A stretch of 64,000 nucleotides of DNA, taken from NCBI GenBank assembly GCA_001829315.1, contig MIAY01000038.1:18198-82197 (forward strand), read 5' to 3'. Of the stretch, positions 55,700 to 64,000 are shown piece by piece; the first letter of the stretch is position 1, and the number at the start of each line of letters is the position of its first letter. Made by a program: the position numbers and the translations under genes. Below the pieces are notes generated by a model that was not told the DNA's origin, made no database searches, and worked only from the letters and a program-made list of their open reading frames with translations. The DNA is from Spirochaetes bacterium GWE1_32_154. GTDB lineage: Bacteria; Spirochaetota; GWE2-31-10.

Positions 55700-56899
55700 A
55701 TGAGTGATTCATTAAGCAGAATTGAAAAAATATTTGTGTTAACTTTTCTGAAAAATAATAAAGTTACTATTGAAATTAAAACACCAAAATCAATAACTCA
55801 TGCAATTATCACAGATTTGAATAATAATGAAATTTTAATTGAATTAGATACATTACCTTTGGATATTAAAGAATATAAATTACCATGTGAAGTATTTTTT
55901 TATTTTCAGGATAATTATCATGCATTTAATAGTTCTTTTATAAAATACCAGGGGAAAACCGCTGTTATTAAAAATCCTGAAGGTGTTGCAAAAAATTTAA
56001 AACGAAAACATGATAGAGTTGTAGTAGATGGGCAATATAAAGTAAATCTATTTTTAGAAGGCCCTATTATTCCACTTGATTACCCGAAAACAAGTATATA
56101 TTATAATCCTGAAAGACCACCAATTAATGCAGATTTTACAGATATAAAAATAACTGATATTCTTGCAAAATTTAATAAGAAAATGGAGTCTTTTGTAACA
56201 ACGAATAAGATTCAAATGATGCGAAATTATACAGCAAAAAACTTTATTGAAAAACTTGCTATTGATACGGGAAAAATCGTTTTTATCCCCAATACAGCAA
56301 CTGAGCTGAATATTAAAACAGGGGATGATATTCCGATTAATATTTGTCGAAAAAATGATTGGATTGATTTTGAAAAAAAACTGAATAATACGCAAGATAC
56401 CTATATTAATAAAGCCCTTTCAACATATATGGTTGAATTGAAAGAAAAAGGTGTTTTTTCAATAGCAGTTGTACCGGTTATATATCGTGAGTATGTTGTT
56501 GCATTAATAACGTTAGTTAATGATTATAAAAAAGCAAAATTAGTTGATTATAGTATATTAAAATATACAGAGCAATTTTCAAAGATTATGACCTATTCAT
56601 TAAAGCATGGCGGATATTTTAAAGCAGAAATTGGTAATAAAATTGAACATGAGACCAAAATGTTTGATATAAGTCCCGGTGGTCTTTCAATACTATCCGA
56701 TGGGCCTCTTCTTGAAGAGAAATTAACTATTGATGATAATATTGAAATGGAATTGAATTTTGAAAATAAAAAAATATCTGTTCTTTCCAAATATGTTAGA
56801 AAACAGGAAAAGTTACTTAATTTAATATATGGTTTTATGTTTATTAATATTTCAATTGAAGATTACAGTTTTATTGAAAATAGATTTATAAAAAAATAG
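55700..56899 (+). CDS. PilZ-domain protein, probable c-di-GMP receptor
   Basis: This 399-aa protein has an N-terminal barrel-like domain (5-100), then the RKHDR segment (RxxxR) at about residue 102-106. A ~170-residue middle region resembles a GAF-like fold (IAVVPVIYREYVVALITLV). A C-terminal PilZ barrel has DISPGGLSIL (DxSxxG). The two halves of the c-di-GMP site flank the middle region, an unusual split; similar proteins occur in spirochaetes. It follows hslO without a gap and precedes a TrpR-like gene by 7 bases. Confidence 0.72.
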   Translation: MSDSLSRIEKIFVLTFLKNNKVTIEIKTPKSITHAIITDLNNNEILIELDTLPLDIKEYKLPCEVFFYFQDNYHAFNSSFIKYQGKTAVIKNPEGVAKNLKRKHDRVVVDGQYKVNLFLEGPIIPLDYPKTSIYYNPERPPINADFTDIKITDILAKFNKKMESFVTTNKIQMMRNYTAKNFIEKLAIDTGKIVFIPNTATELNIKTGDDIPINICRKNDWIDFEKKLNNTQDTYINKALSTYMVELKEKGVFSIAVVPVIYREYVVALITLVNDYKKAKLVDYSILKYTEQFSKIMTYSLKHGGYFKAEIGNKIEHETKMFDISPGGLSILSDGPLLEEKLTIDDNIEMELNFENKKISVLSKYVRKQEKLLNLIYGFMFINISIEDYSFIENRFIKK

Positions 56900-56906
56900 G
56901 ATTATT

Positions 56907-57167
56907 ATGGATAATTTTCTAGATGAATTTTCAAATGTTTTTTTACAGCTTAAAAATAAGAATGATATACAATCATTTTTAAAAGAAATATTAACTGAAA
57001 ATGAAATATCAGACCTTCGTTTACGATGGGAATTATTAAAAATGCTAAAAGCAGGTCGCTCGCAGAGAAGTATTGCTAAGGAATTAAAAATAAGCCTTTG
57101 TAAAATTACGAGGGGTGCGAAAATTTTGAAACAATCTGATAGTATGGTTAATACAATATTAAGTTGA
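56907..57167 (+). CDS. TrpR-like DNA-binding protein
   Basis: This 86-aa all-helical protein has the TrpR/YerC fold: LTENEISDLRLRWELLKML, then the helix-turn-helix SQRSIAKELKISLCKITRGAKIL, very like the TrpR reading head (ITRGSN). Whether it senses tryptophan is unknown; no trp genes are in the window. It is the last gene of the pentapeptide-MBL-hslO-PilZ operon and might be its regulator. Confidence 0.85.
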   Translation: MDNFLDEFSNVFLQLKNKNDIQSFLKEILTENEISDLRLRWELLKMLKAGRSQRSIAKELKISLCKITRGAKILKQSDSMVNTILS

Positions 57168-57177
57168 GGCTCAAACG

Positions 57178-58014
57178 TTATTGTTTTTTTTTAAGCGCTT
57201 TATAATAAATTGAAGTTGTTTTAGATAGTATTTGAAATCCAAGTTTTTTATACAATGAGTATGCACTCATATTTGTATTTTTAACAAATAATTGACAGCT
57301 TTCAATGTGTGAGTATTTATTAAATGTCTTTTTTAAAAAATTATAAATACAATAATATCCAAAACCATTACCCCGATATTTTTTTAAAGTATATATTCCT
57401 CCAATTTGTATTGTTTTTTCTGAAGATGCATTTATATACACTTTACTAATGGGGTCATTCATAATAAAAACAGCATAATTATCTCTTTCATTAAGTATTT
57501 TCTTAAATGCATTCATTTCATATTGTTTTGGATAGTTTTTTGTATCAGAATACACCTCTTCAAGATGATACATGAGTTGAAGGTTTTTTAACTTGAAAAA
57601 ATCATCAGGACAACAAAAACGGTCAGTTAAAGAGTTGTTTATTAGTAGTTGCGGAAGGTTGTGAAAAGCTTTACGGTCTAATTTCATAACATAATAATTA
57701 AGAGAGATTTCAATACCTTTTTTGAAAAAGGTATTGAAATCTAAAACATTTGATGTTTCACCATACACATATGTAATCGGTATATTATGAGACGTAATAT
57801 ACAATGCTAATGAATTAATATAATCAGATTGCATTACTGAAATATACAAGTGTCCTTCATCATTAATAAAAAAATTATTTAAATTTTCAATAAAAAATAT
57901 GGAATACTGATTGTTCTTATTTTGTAAATATTTATCAATAACATGAAGAAATATATCCTCCTGTTCATATAATTTATACAAAAAATCAGAAAGTCTTTTT
58001 TTATACAATTTCAT
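57178..58014 (-). CDS. GNAT family N-acetyltransferase
   Basis: The C-terminal ~140 residues form a GNAT domain: IQIGGIYTLKKYRGNGFGYYC holds the acetyl-CoA motif RGNGFG, and NTNMSAYSLYKKLGF is the final motif B. The N-terminal ~130 residues are a divergent GNAT-like or helper domain. The substrate is unknown. It lies 14 bases after trxB on the same strand and is convergent with the TrpR-like gene. Confidence 0.85.
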   Translation of the reverse strand: MKLYKKRLSDFLYKLYEQEDIFLHVIDKYLQNKNNQYSIFFIENLNNFFINDEGHLYISVMQSDYINSLALYITSHNIPITYVYGETSNVLDFNTFFKKGIEISLNYYVMKLDRKAFHNLPQLLINNSLTDRFCCPDDFFKLKNLQLMYHLEEVYSDTKNYPKQYEMNAFKKILNERDNYAVFIMNDPISKVYINASSEKTIQIGGIYTLKKYRGNGFGYYCIYNFLKKTFNKYSHIESCQLFVKNTNMSAYSLYKKLGFQILSKTTSIYYKALKKKQ

Positions 58015-58028
58015 AAAATCTCAAATTA

Positions 58029-58964
58029 TTATTGGTATGAATTCCCTTTTTGCTCATCAATAAACTCTCCTGCATATTGTGCTGATTTAGCACCATCTGA
58101 ACAAGCACAAACGATTTGTCTAAAAGTTTCTGATCTTACATCCCCCGCAGCAAACAGACCTTTAACTGATGTTTCCATTTTATCATTGGTAATAATATAT
58201 TTCGCTTTATCCAATAGTGATGAATCAACAAAATCAGTGTTTGGATCTAATCCTACAAATACAAAAACCCCATCTGTTTTTAATGTTTCAATTGCACCTG
58301 TTTTGATATTATTAACAACAACACCATTTACTTCGTTTTCACCGGTAATTTCAGTAACGACACTGTTCATTATAAATGAAATATTTGGCAATGATGTCGT
58401 TTGTTTAATTAATGATGAAACCGCTCGAAATGTTTCTTTTCTATGAATAATAGTGATTTTCTTTGCAAACTTAGCAATAAATAACGCTTCAGTCAGTGCT
58501 GTATCTCCACCGCCAATTATGACAACCTCACGATTTCTATAAAATGGACCATCACAAGTGCCACAATAACTAACACCTTTTCCGGATAATCTTGATTCAC
58601 CCTGAACACCAAGAAGTCTATGGGTTGCTCCGGTTGATAATATGACACTTATTGACGTAAATGTTTTTCCGGTTAATGTTGATACAATAAATAAATCATT
58701 TTCTTTTTTTATTGAAATAACTGAATCACTAATCATATGTAAACCAAATTTAACCGCTTGTTTGTACAATTTATCCTGTAATTCAAATCCGGAAATACCA
58801 TCTTCAAACCCAGGATAATTATCTATTTTATCGGTTAGCATTATTTGACCACCGGGTCCGGTTTTTTCTATCATCAACATTGTATATCCAGCTCTCCCTG
58901 CATATAATGCTGCTGTTAAACCGGAAGGACCGGCTCCAATAATAATCAAATCATATTTTTCCAT
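58029..58964 (-). CDS. trxB: Thioredoxin reductase
   Basis: This 311-aa flavoprotein has the FAD loop GAGPSGLTAALYAGRAG, redox pair in SYCGTCDGPF (CGTC in place of the common CAxC), NADPH loop GGGDTALTEALFIA, and the C-terminal GLFAAGDVRSE. It transfers electrons from NADPH to thioredoxin. AAGGA precedes the start. No thioredoxin gene is adjacent; a GNAT gene follows. Confidence 0.94.
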   Translation of the reverse strand: MEKYDLIIIGAGPSGLTAALYAGRAGYTMLMIEKTGPGGQIMLTDKIDNYPGFEDGISGFELQDKLYKQAVKFGLHMISDSVISIKKENDLFIVSTLTGKTFTSISVILSTGATHRLLGVQGESRLSGKGVSYCGTCDGPFYRNREVVIIGGGDTALTEALFIAKFAKKITIIHRKETFRAVSSLIKQTTSLPNISFIMNSVVTEITGENEVNGVVVNNIKTGAIETLKTDGVFVFVGLDPNTDFVDSSLLDKAKYIITNDKMETSVKGLFAAGDVRSETFRQIVCACSDGAKSAQYAGEFIDEQKGNSYQ

Positions 58965-59084
58965 TATTGTATCCTTCGTTTGTGTATTAAATAATCTTGA
59001 TGCAAAACAACTTATTTGATTGTATTCTGCAATTATTACTCACAATATAAGCAATATTAATAAAGAATTCAAGTATATTATAGT

Positions 59085-59112
59085 TTGAATATAATTTATT
59101 TTATTGTATAAC
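59085..59112 (+). promoter_or_regulatory. Probable promoter of the M18 aminopeptidase gene
   Basis: TTGAAT and TATAAC are 16 bases apart, about 37 bases before the ATG, in the region divergent from trxB. Confidence 0.45.
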
Positions 59113-59149
59113 CAGAAAGGCTTTTGCAAGAAATTGTATAGAGGAGTAT

Positions 59150-60451
59150 ATGAAAATGATTGAATATAGCAAAAAATTGATGTCATTTATTGATTCAAGT
59201 CCAACATCATTTCATGCAGTTGAAAATGCAGTTGGTATTTTAGAAAAAAACAATTTTAAAAAACTTAATTATAATGAAAAATGGGTTTTATCATCCGGTA
59301 TGAAATATTATACAATCGTTAATAACTCAACATTAGTTACTTTTATGTTGCCTGCATTAATAAATACTGCAATGAATTATTGTATTATCGGAACTCACAC
59401 AGATTCACCGTGTATAAAAATAAAACCTGATGCTTCAATAAGTTTTGAAGATAATATCCTCAAATTTAATACAGAAATCTATGGCGGTCCGCTCTTATAT
59501 ACCTGGTTTGATCGTTCTTTATCTATTGCAGGTATTGTTACGTATAAAAGTGATACTGGTATAAAGTCTACACTTATAAATTATAAACAACCAGTTGCTG
59601 TCATTCCGAGCATTGCAATTCATTTAAATAAAGAGGTGAATCAAAAAGGTATTCCTATTTCCAATCAAAAAGATATTATTCCCATTGTTTCCCTGATAAA
59701 TAAAGATGATGATGTAAAAAATTATTTAATAAAAAACATTTCAGAAAAAATCAATATTGATTATACGGATATTCTGGACTATGAATTATCTTTGTATGAT
59801 ACAAATTGTTCGACAACAACAGGTTTTAATAATGAAATGATTTCTTCATCACGATTAGATAATTTATCTATGTTTTATAATTCAATTGAAGCTCTTTCAC
59901 AGTCAAATCCTCAGAATAACTCAGTTTCTATTGCAATCGGGTTTGATAATGAAGAAATCGGAAGTAAAAGTAAAAAAGGCGCTGATTCTGTACTAACTTC
60001 AGTTATTTTAGAACGAATTTGGATTTCATCAGGGTTATCACGAGAAGATTTTTTAATTTCATCAACTAATTCATTTATTATTTCAGCAGATTTATCCCAT
60101 GCTGTTCATCCGAACTCGCCTGATAAAACAGATCCTGTTTCAAAAAATCTGATTAACAATGGCATAGTTATAAAGTATAATTATAATCAGAAGTATTCAA
60201 CGGATACCGAATCAATTTCAAAAATTATTCTATTGTGTAAAGAAAATAATATACCATTTCAAAAATTTGTTAACAGTTCAGATTTTCCCGGAGGAAGTAC
60301 AATCGGGCCGCATATTTCATCGGCTTTAACAGCAAATTGTGTTGATATTGGCGTACCTGCTCTTGCTATGCATTCAATACGTGAGTTAGCAGGTGTTAAA
60401 GATATGTATAATTCACTCGAGCTTATGAAATTGATTTATAACCATTTTTAA
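59150..60451 (+). CDS. M18 family aminopeptidase
   Basis: This 433-aa dizinc aminopeptidase has IIGTHTDSPCIKIKP (first zinc His), GFDNEEIGSKS (catalytic Glu pair), ISADLSHAVHPN, FPGGSTIGPHISS and the closing PALAMHSIRE. It would release N-terminal acidic or neutral residues from peptides in the cytoplasm. GAGGAG lies just before the ATG at 59150. It is monocistronic, with a terminator after its stop. Confidence 0.95.
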   Translation: MKMIEYSKKLMSFIDSSPTSFHAVENAVGILEKNNFKKLNYNEKWVLSSGMKYYTIVNNSTLVTFMLPALINTAMNYCIIGTHTDSPCIKIKPDASISFEDNILKFNTEIYGGPLLYTWFDRSLSIAGIVTYKSDTGIKSTLINYKQPVAVIPSIAIHLNKEVNQKGIPISNQKDIIPIVSLINKDDDVKNYLIKNISEKINIDYTDILDYELSLYDTNCSTTTGFNNEMISSSRLDNLSMFYNSIEALSQSNPQNNSVSIAIGFDNEEIGSKSKKGADSVLTSVILERIWISSGLSREDFLISSTNSFIISADLSHAVHPNSPDKTDPVSKNLINNGIVIKYNYNQKYSTDTESISKIILLCKENNIPFQKFVNSSDFPGGSTIGPHISSALTANCVDIGVPALAMHSIRELAGVKDMYNSLELMKLIYNHF

Positions 60452-60493
60452 AACAATCTCATTCAATATAAAAAATGAGATTGTTTTAATTTT
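60449..60493. terminator. Bidirectional terminator between convergent genes
   Basis: AAAACAATCTCATT (60450-60463) pairs with AATGAGATTGTTTT (60474-60487). A/T-rich flanks give a T-run on both strands. It serves the M18 gene (plus) and the PpiC gene (minus). Confidence 0.85.
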
Positions 60494-60505
60494 TATGCAA
60501 AAGAC

Positions 60506-61360
60506 CTATTTATTGTATTTTGCTTCCAATTTTGAATTATCTATTACAATGTTTGCTTTTTCTTTTAATAAATCAGTTGCTTCAGTAATTTTATAATTAA
60601 TAAGAGTATTTTTTAAGTGATTTTTAAGTTCTTCTTTAACATTATCAAATTCTTCAATTTTCTCACCGGTTTTATCATACACAACAATAAGATGATAACC
60701 AAATTGTGTTTTAACCGGTCCGTTTACTATACCGATATCAGCTTTAAATGCAACTTTTTCAAATTCAGGAACCATTTGACCTTTTGCAAAATATCCAAGC
60801 TCACCATTATTTTGTGAACTCGGGCATTTAGAATGTTCTTTTGCCATGTCAGCAAAATTACTGCCATTGACTATTTTATTTTTTACTTCATTTGCTAAAT
60901 CAAGATCTTTTTCATCAAAAAGAATATGAGAAGCCTTAACTTTACTTTCGCTTTTAAAATTATCTTTATTATCATTATAATAGTCCAGTACATCTTTATC
61001 AGCAACATCAACAGTATCAACATACATATCATTTATATATTTTTTTAACAAAATATCATCTTTTATTTTATCTTTAAGAGAATCAATTGTATCACCTTCA
61101 GATTCTAATAATTTCAAAAAATCTTCTTCTGCAGGAAAATTTGTTAAAATTCTATCATATACATCACTGACTTCTTTTGTATCAATTGCAGTATTATTTT
61201 TTTTTGCTGCATCTAATAATAGTCGCGCATCAATTAACTGATCTTTAACAGAGTCAACATATTCTTTTTTTAATGTATGGGTTTTTAATCTTCTTTTAAA
61301 ATCATTACATGCTAAATCAAATTCTTTTTCGGTTATAGTATAATCGTTTACAGTAATCAT
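60506..61360 (-). CDS. Parvulin-type (PpiC/SurA-like) peptidyl-prolyl isomerase
   Basis: This 284-aa protein has an N-terminal helical chaperone-like region (1-135) and a parvulin domain (~138-235) with ASHILF, FADMAKEHSKCPSSQNNGELGYF, MVPEFEKVAF and TQFGYHLIVV. No signal peptide is present (it starts MITVNDYTITEKEF), so it is probably cytoplasmic, unlike SurA or PrsA. GAGGAG precedes the ATG. Confidence 0.92.
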   Translation of the reverse strand: MITVNDYTITEKEFDLACNDFKRRLKTHTLKKEYVDSVKDQLIDARLLLDAAKKNNTAIDTKEVSDVYDRILTNFPAEEDFLKLLESEGDTIDSLKDKIKDDILLKKYINDMYVDTVDVADKDVLDYYNDNKDNFKSESKVKASHILFDEKDLDLANEVKNKIVNGSNFADMAKEHSKCPSSQNNGELGYFAKGQMVPEFEKVAFKADIGIVNGPVKTQFGYHLIVVYDKTGEKIEEFDNVKEELKNHLKNTLINYKITEATDLLKEKANIVIDNSKLEAKYNK

Positions 61361-61473
61361 TATATCTCCTCAGGTTTTATGAATTGACATTAAAGTAAGA
61401 AAAAAAAAATAAAAATTCAACAATAATTTACAAAATACTATAAGTTTTACATTTTTAAATCAGCCACTCTGGA

Positions 61474-61592
61474 GAGGCTCTTGCAAAAATCATGAGTACA
61501 TAATTTTTTCTTCCGCCATACGCAATAAAATTGCGTTAGATGTAGCCTCATGCAAAAATTCGAGATGAAAAGGGTATTTTTGCATGAGGCTC
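61474..61592 (+). repeat. Compound palindromic repeat, copy 6 (119 bp)
   Basis: It begins GAGGCTCTTGCAAAAATC and ends TTTTTGCATGAGGCTC, with a perfect TGGA duplication at both sides (61470-61473 and 61593-61596). The central hairpin is ACGCAAT-AAA-ATTGCGT. Both arms of the right hairpin use CCTCATGC and GCATGAGG where copies 1-3 have CTTCTTG and CAAGAAG, so pairing is kept. It lies in the 314-base divergent region between the PpiC and ACT genes, which otherwise shows nothing notable. Confidence 0.9.
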
Positions 61593-61674
61593 TGGACAAT
61601 ATACTTAAAATAACCTATAAAATATGAAAACAAAAAGTTCATTTTATAGTTGTTTCAATAGAAAAGGGGGATAT

Positions 61675-61944
61675 ATGAAATTAATTGTTACCGTTGTAGG
61701 TAAAGATCAGGTCGGTATTATTGCGAAGGTCAGTGCAAATCTTGCAGAGTTAAAAGTTAATATATTGGATATAAGTCAGACTATTCTTAATGATAAATTT
61801 ACTATGATGATGTCTGTCGATTTAGATGAGTCTTTTTCGACTATAACGGACCTCAAGAAAAAACTAAACATACTTGAAACTGATATGCATTTGGCAATAC
61901 AGGTATATAATGAAGAAATATTTAATTATATGCATAAAATATAA
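61675..61944 (+). CDS. ACT domain protein (UPF0237)
   Basis: This 89-aa single ACT domain (KLIVTVVGKDQVGIIAKVSANL, with the VNILDISQ strand) would bind a small ligand such as an amino acid. UPF0237 proteins are commonly encoded just before UPF0210 genes, as here (9-base gap). The ATG at 61675 has GGGGG four bases upstream; a start at 61624 adds 17 residues outside the domain and is rejected. Confidence 0.92.
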   Translation: MKLIVTVVGKDQVGIIAKVSANLAELKVNILDISQTILNDKFTMMMSVDLDESFSTITDLKKKLNILETDMHLAIQVYNEEIFNYMHKI

Positions 61945-61953
61945 GGATACACT

Positions 61954-63309
61954 ATGAATAGATTTGAAGTCTTAGAAACAATTGGAATGATTAATAATGA
62001 AAAGCTTGATATTCGTACCATTACAATGGGGATATCATTGTTTGATTGTGCTGATGAAAATCCTGTTAGAGCGTGCGAAAAGATATACAATAAAATTGTC
62101 AGTAAAGCAAAAGACCTTGTACGGGTTGGTGAAGATATTGAGAACACATATGGTATTCCTATTGTTAATAAAAGGGTATCTGTCACTCCGATTTCATTAG
62201 TCGCTGCTGCATCAAAAACAGATAATTATACAATTTTTGCAGAAGCATTAGATAGAGCTGCAAAAGAAACCGGAATCAATTTTATTGGTGGTTTTACCTC
62301 ATTGGTTCAAAAAGGGTTTCTTAACGCTGATAGAATATTATTTAACTCAATAGCACAAGCATTGTCAACAACAGAACGTGTCTGTGCTTCTGTCAATGTT
62401 GCATCAACGCAGGCAGGGATTAATATGGATGCTGTTCGTGAAATGGGACAGATTATTGTTGAAACAGCTCAATTAACGAAAGATAGAAATGCTATCGGAT
62501 GTGCTAAATTGGTTGTGTTTGCAAATGCGGTCAATGATAATCCGTTTATGGCAGGTGCATTTCTCGGGGTTGGTGAAGCTGAGACAGTTATCAATGTCGG
62601 AGTAAGTGGTCCCGGTGTTGTAAAAGCAGCGTTAGAAGAATATAAAGGTGCTGATTTTGAAACAATCGCAGAGGTTATTAAAAAAACGGCATTTAAAATA
62701 ACACGTGTCGGTCAACTCGTTGCTAAAGAAGCTGCAAGAAGATTAAATACAAACTTTGGTATAGTTGATCTGTCATTAGCACCAACGCCTTCAATCGGTG
62801 ACAGTGTAGCTCATATTTTAGAAGAAATGGGTGTTGAGAAATGCGGGGCTCCCGGAACGACGGCTGCGTTAATGATGCTTAATGATGCTGTAAAAAAAGG
62901 CGGTGTAATGGCCTCATCATCTGTTGGCGGGTTAAGCGGTGCATTTATACCGGTCAGTGAAGATTTGGGTATGATTGAAGCAGTTGAAGCAGGTGCGTTA
63001 ACTCTTGAAAAACTTGAAGCAATGACTGCGGTATGTTCAGTCGGGCTTGATATGATAGCTATACCCGGTGATACAACAGCAGAAACTATTTCCGGTATCA
63101 TGGCTGATGAAATGGCAATTGGTGTTGTGAATAATAAAACAACAGCAACACGATTAATTCCTGTGCCTGGTAAAGGGGTAGGGGATTTTGTAGAATTCGG
63201 TGGATTACTTGGCAGAGCGCCGATTATGAGTGTAAATAAGTTTTCATGCAATACGTTTATTTCAAGAGGCGGACGAATACCGGCACCTCTTCATAGTTTA
63301 AAGAACTAA
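61954..63309 (+). CDS. UPF0210 / DUF711 family protein (PFL-like fold)
   Basis: This 451-aa conserved protein matches the family through [37 protein letters not shown] near the end, and the internal Gly/Ala-rich [14 protein letters not shown]. The family has a pyruvate formate-lyase-like barrel but no glycyl-radical motif, and its reaction is not known. It is co-transcribed with the ACT protein, which probably acts as its regulatory partner. AAGGA precedes the ATG. Confidence 0.93.
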   Translation: MNRFEVLETIGMINNEKLDIRTITMGISLFDCADENPVRACEKIYNKIVSKAKDLVRVGEDIENTYGIPIVNKRVSVTPISLVAAASKTDNYTIFAEALDRAAKETGINFIGGFTSLVQKGFLNADRILFNSIAQALSTTERVCASVNVASTQAGINMDAVREMGQIIVETAQLTKDRNAIGCAKLVVFANAVNDNPFMAGAFLGVGEAETVINVGVSGPGVVKAALEEYKGADFETIAEVIKKTAFKITRVGQLVAKEAARRLNTNFGIVDLSLAPTPSIGDSVAHILEEMGVEKCGAPGTTAALMMLNDAVKKGGVMASSSVGGLSGAFIPVSEDLGMIEAVEAGALTLEKLEAMTAVCSVGLDMIAIPGDTTAETISGIMADEMAIGVVNNKTTATRLIPVPGKGVGDFVEFGGLLGRAPIMSVNKFSCNTFISRGGRIPAPLHSLKN

Positions 63310-63333
63310 ACATTACGGTTAATGTTTTTGCAT

Positions 63334-63382
63334 AAAGTCCTGTGGGTATCTTAGTTTTGATAACCACGGGGCTTTAATTAAT
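63334..63382 (+). terminator. Terminator after the UPF0210 gene
   Basis: AAAGTCCTGTGGGTATC (63334-63350) pairs with GATAACCACGGGGCTTT (63359-63375), with two G-T pairs and one mismatch, then TAATTAATTA. The T-run is weak. Confidence 0.6.
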
Positions 63383-63434
63383 TATTGAGAGTCTCTGTAG
63401 ATTAATGTATAGAATATTTCTCTTTACATTCTAA

Positions 63435-63463
63435 TTGACAAAATTAATATGTTTATTTACTAT
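63435..63463 (+). promoter_or_regulatory. Probable promoter of the edge lipoprotein gene
   Basis: A perfect TTGACA and TACTAT are separated by 17 bases, about 60 bases before the ATG. Confidence 0.55.
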
Positions 63464-63524
63464 TTATAAGATTTGATAAAAATTTCATATAAATTTTATT
63501 ATTTTTATAAAATGGAGGCTTTAT

Positions 63525-63989
63525 ATGAAATATGTAATTTTAAATTGTTTACTTTTATTATTAATTAGTTGCCCTCCATTGTCTGATGTAGCCGAAAGTT
63601 ATTATGACCCACAAAAAGCCGGAGCTGAAATAGTAGCAAGTTATGATTTAAGTAGTATTTTAGATTATGGGGAAAATATAGACAATAACATTCATATATC
63701 TGAATTCAATAACAAATTCTATTTTATTTATAACAGAACAATTTATGTTATTGATAAATATAACATTCAGAAAGAAGTTGAAATTTCAATAAATGAAAAT
63801 ATCTATTATCCAAATATTAATCAAGATTATTATGGTACATATCAGAATATAGACTTAGCAGTATTTAAAAATAAGATTTTATTTTCATATTATTTTTTAC
63901 TAAAAACCCGAAATTCGATTTACTATGTAACTCCAATAAAAATCTGCTCATTGTTAATATGTCTAAAAAAATATGCAATAACTGAATAA
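63525..63989 (+). CDS. Uncharacterised lipoprotein near the window edge
   Basis: The protein starts with a lipoprotein signal, MKYVILNCLLLLLISC (Cys 16), followed by a polar, Tyr/Asn-rich beta-type region of ~120 residues. No family is recognised. GGAGG lies upstream of the ATG. The last ~15 residues (KICSLLICLKKYAITE) look unlike the rest, so a frameshift near the 3' end that shortens a longer protein is possible; the window ends too soon to judge. Confidence 0.6.
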   Translation: MKYVILNCLLLLLISCPPLSDVAESYYDPQKAGAEIVASYDLSSILDYGENIDNNIHISEFNNKFYFIYNRTIYVIDKYNIQKEVEISINENIYYPNINQDYYGTYQNIDLAVFKNKILFSYYFLLKTRNSIYYVTPIKICSLLICLKKYAITE

Positions 63990-64000
63990 AAAAAATGTCT

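Noticed and set aside
59115..59140. GGCTTTTGCAAGAA-like fragment before the M18 gene, similar to the palindromic repeat arm
   Set aside because: Only one arm is present with no partner or duplication, so it may be chance.
62811..63251. 146-codon antisense frame within the UPF0210 gene
   Set aside because: Mirror of a well-supported gene; composition is that of reverse-complemented coding sequence.
1..64000. tRNA, rRNA, CRISPR arrays, prophage or integrase genes
   Set aside because: No cloverleaf-like or rRNA-like GC-rich blocks, no regularly spaced direct repeats, and no phage structural or recombinase proteins were found by reading the window.

Overview
The window is a very AT-rich bacterial chromosome segment, densely coded on both strands, with no rRNA, tRNA, CRISPR array, phage genes or transposase that I could recognise. 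The gene set points to a spirochaete-like diderm. It has a Leptospira-type (R)-citramalate synthase, many short lipoproteins with spirochaetal-style lipoboxes, PilZ and GGDEF proteins, a BMP-family (TmpC/PnrA-like) nucleoside ABC system, an M18 aminopeptidase, Hsp33 and a patched/MMPL-type RND protein. The lineage is inferred from protein resemblance only.

Layout. 0.3-4.4 kb: a DnaQ-like exonuclease with a WYL-like tail, a YqeK-type HD hydrolase, cimA and a PAQR/hemolysin III membrane protein. 4.4-8.5 kb (minus): response regulator-diguanylate cyclase, a HEPN-like protein, a lipoprotein whose signal peptide carries an inserted repeat, a small membrane coiled-coil protein and an MCP-like transducer. 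8.7-14 kb (minus): polyphosphate block (ROK kinase, Ppx/GppA-HD, PPK1) and a cNMP-binding protein. 14-20 kb: hybrid histidine kinase, HTH-REC regulator, orphan ABC ATPase, CsgG/FlgT-like lipoprotein and PilZ protein. 20-26 kb: parAB, MMPL exporter, glycosyltransferase. 26-35 kb: aconitase and DUF402, App1-like phosphatase, DjlA-like co-chaperone, barrel-like protein and phosphoesterase lipoprotein, O-antigen ligase-like protein. 35-41 kb (minus): MFS, GGDEF, DUF362 ferredoxin, ispD, ispF, REC-histidine kinase; flavodoxin. 41-52 kb (plus): D-lactate dehydrogenase, grpE-dnaK-dnaJ, HAMP protein, BMP-ABC-permease-permease transporter. 52-57 kb: methyltransferase, then a tightly packed operon of pentapeptide-repeat protein, degenerate MBL protein, hslO, PilZ protein and TrpR-like regulator. 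57-64 kb: GNAT, trxB, M18 peptidase, PpiC, ACT protein plus UPF0210, and a lipoprotein at the edge.

The genes suggest a motile or sensory anaerobe-type cell: c-di-GMP synthesis (two GGDEF proteins with I-sites) and reception (two PilZ proteins), polyphosphate turnover, MEP isoprenoid synthesis, thioredoxin and Hsp33 redox defence, and purine-nucleoside uptake.

The most unusual content is a family of compound palindromic repeats. There are four copies of 117-119 bp and two short forms of 47-50 bp. They have inverted ends and, in several copies, 4-bp target duplications. The hairpin arms change together between copies, so pairing is kept. One copy lies in frame inside a lipoprotein signal peptide and another abuts the cimA stop codon. 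A separate 138-bp palindromic element with a 5-bp duplication (CTTAG) sits between dnaK and dnaJ.
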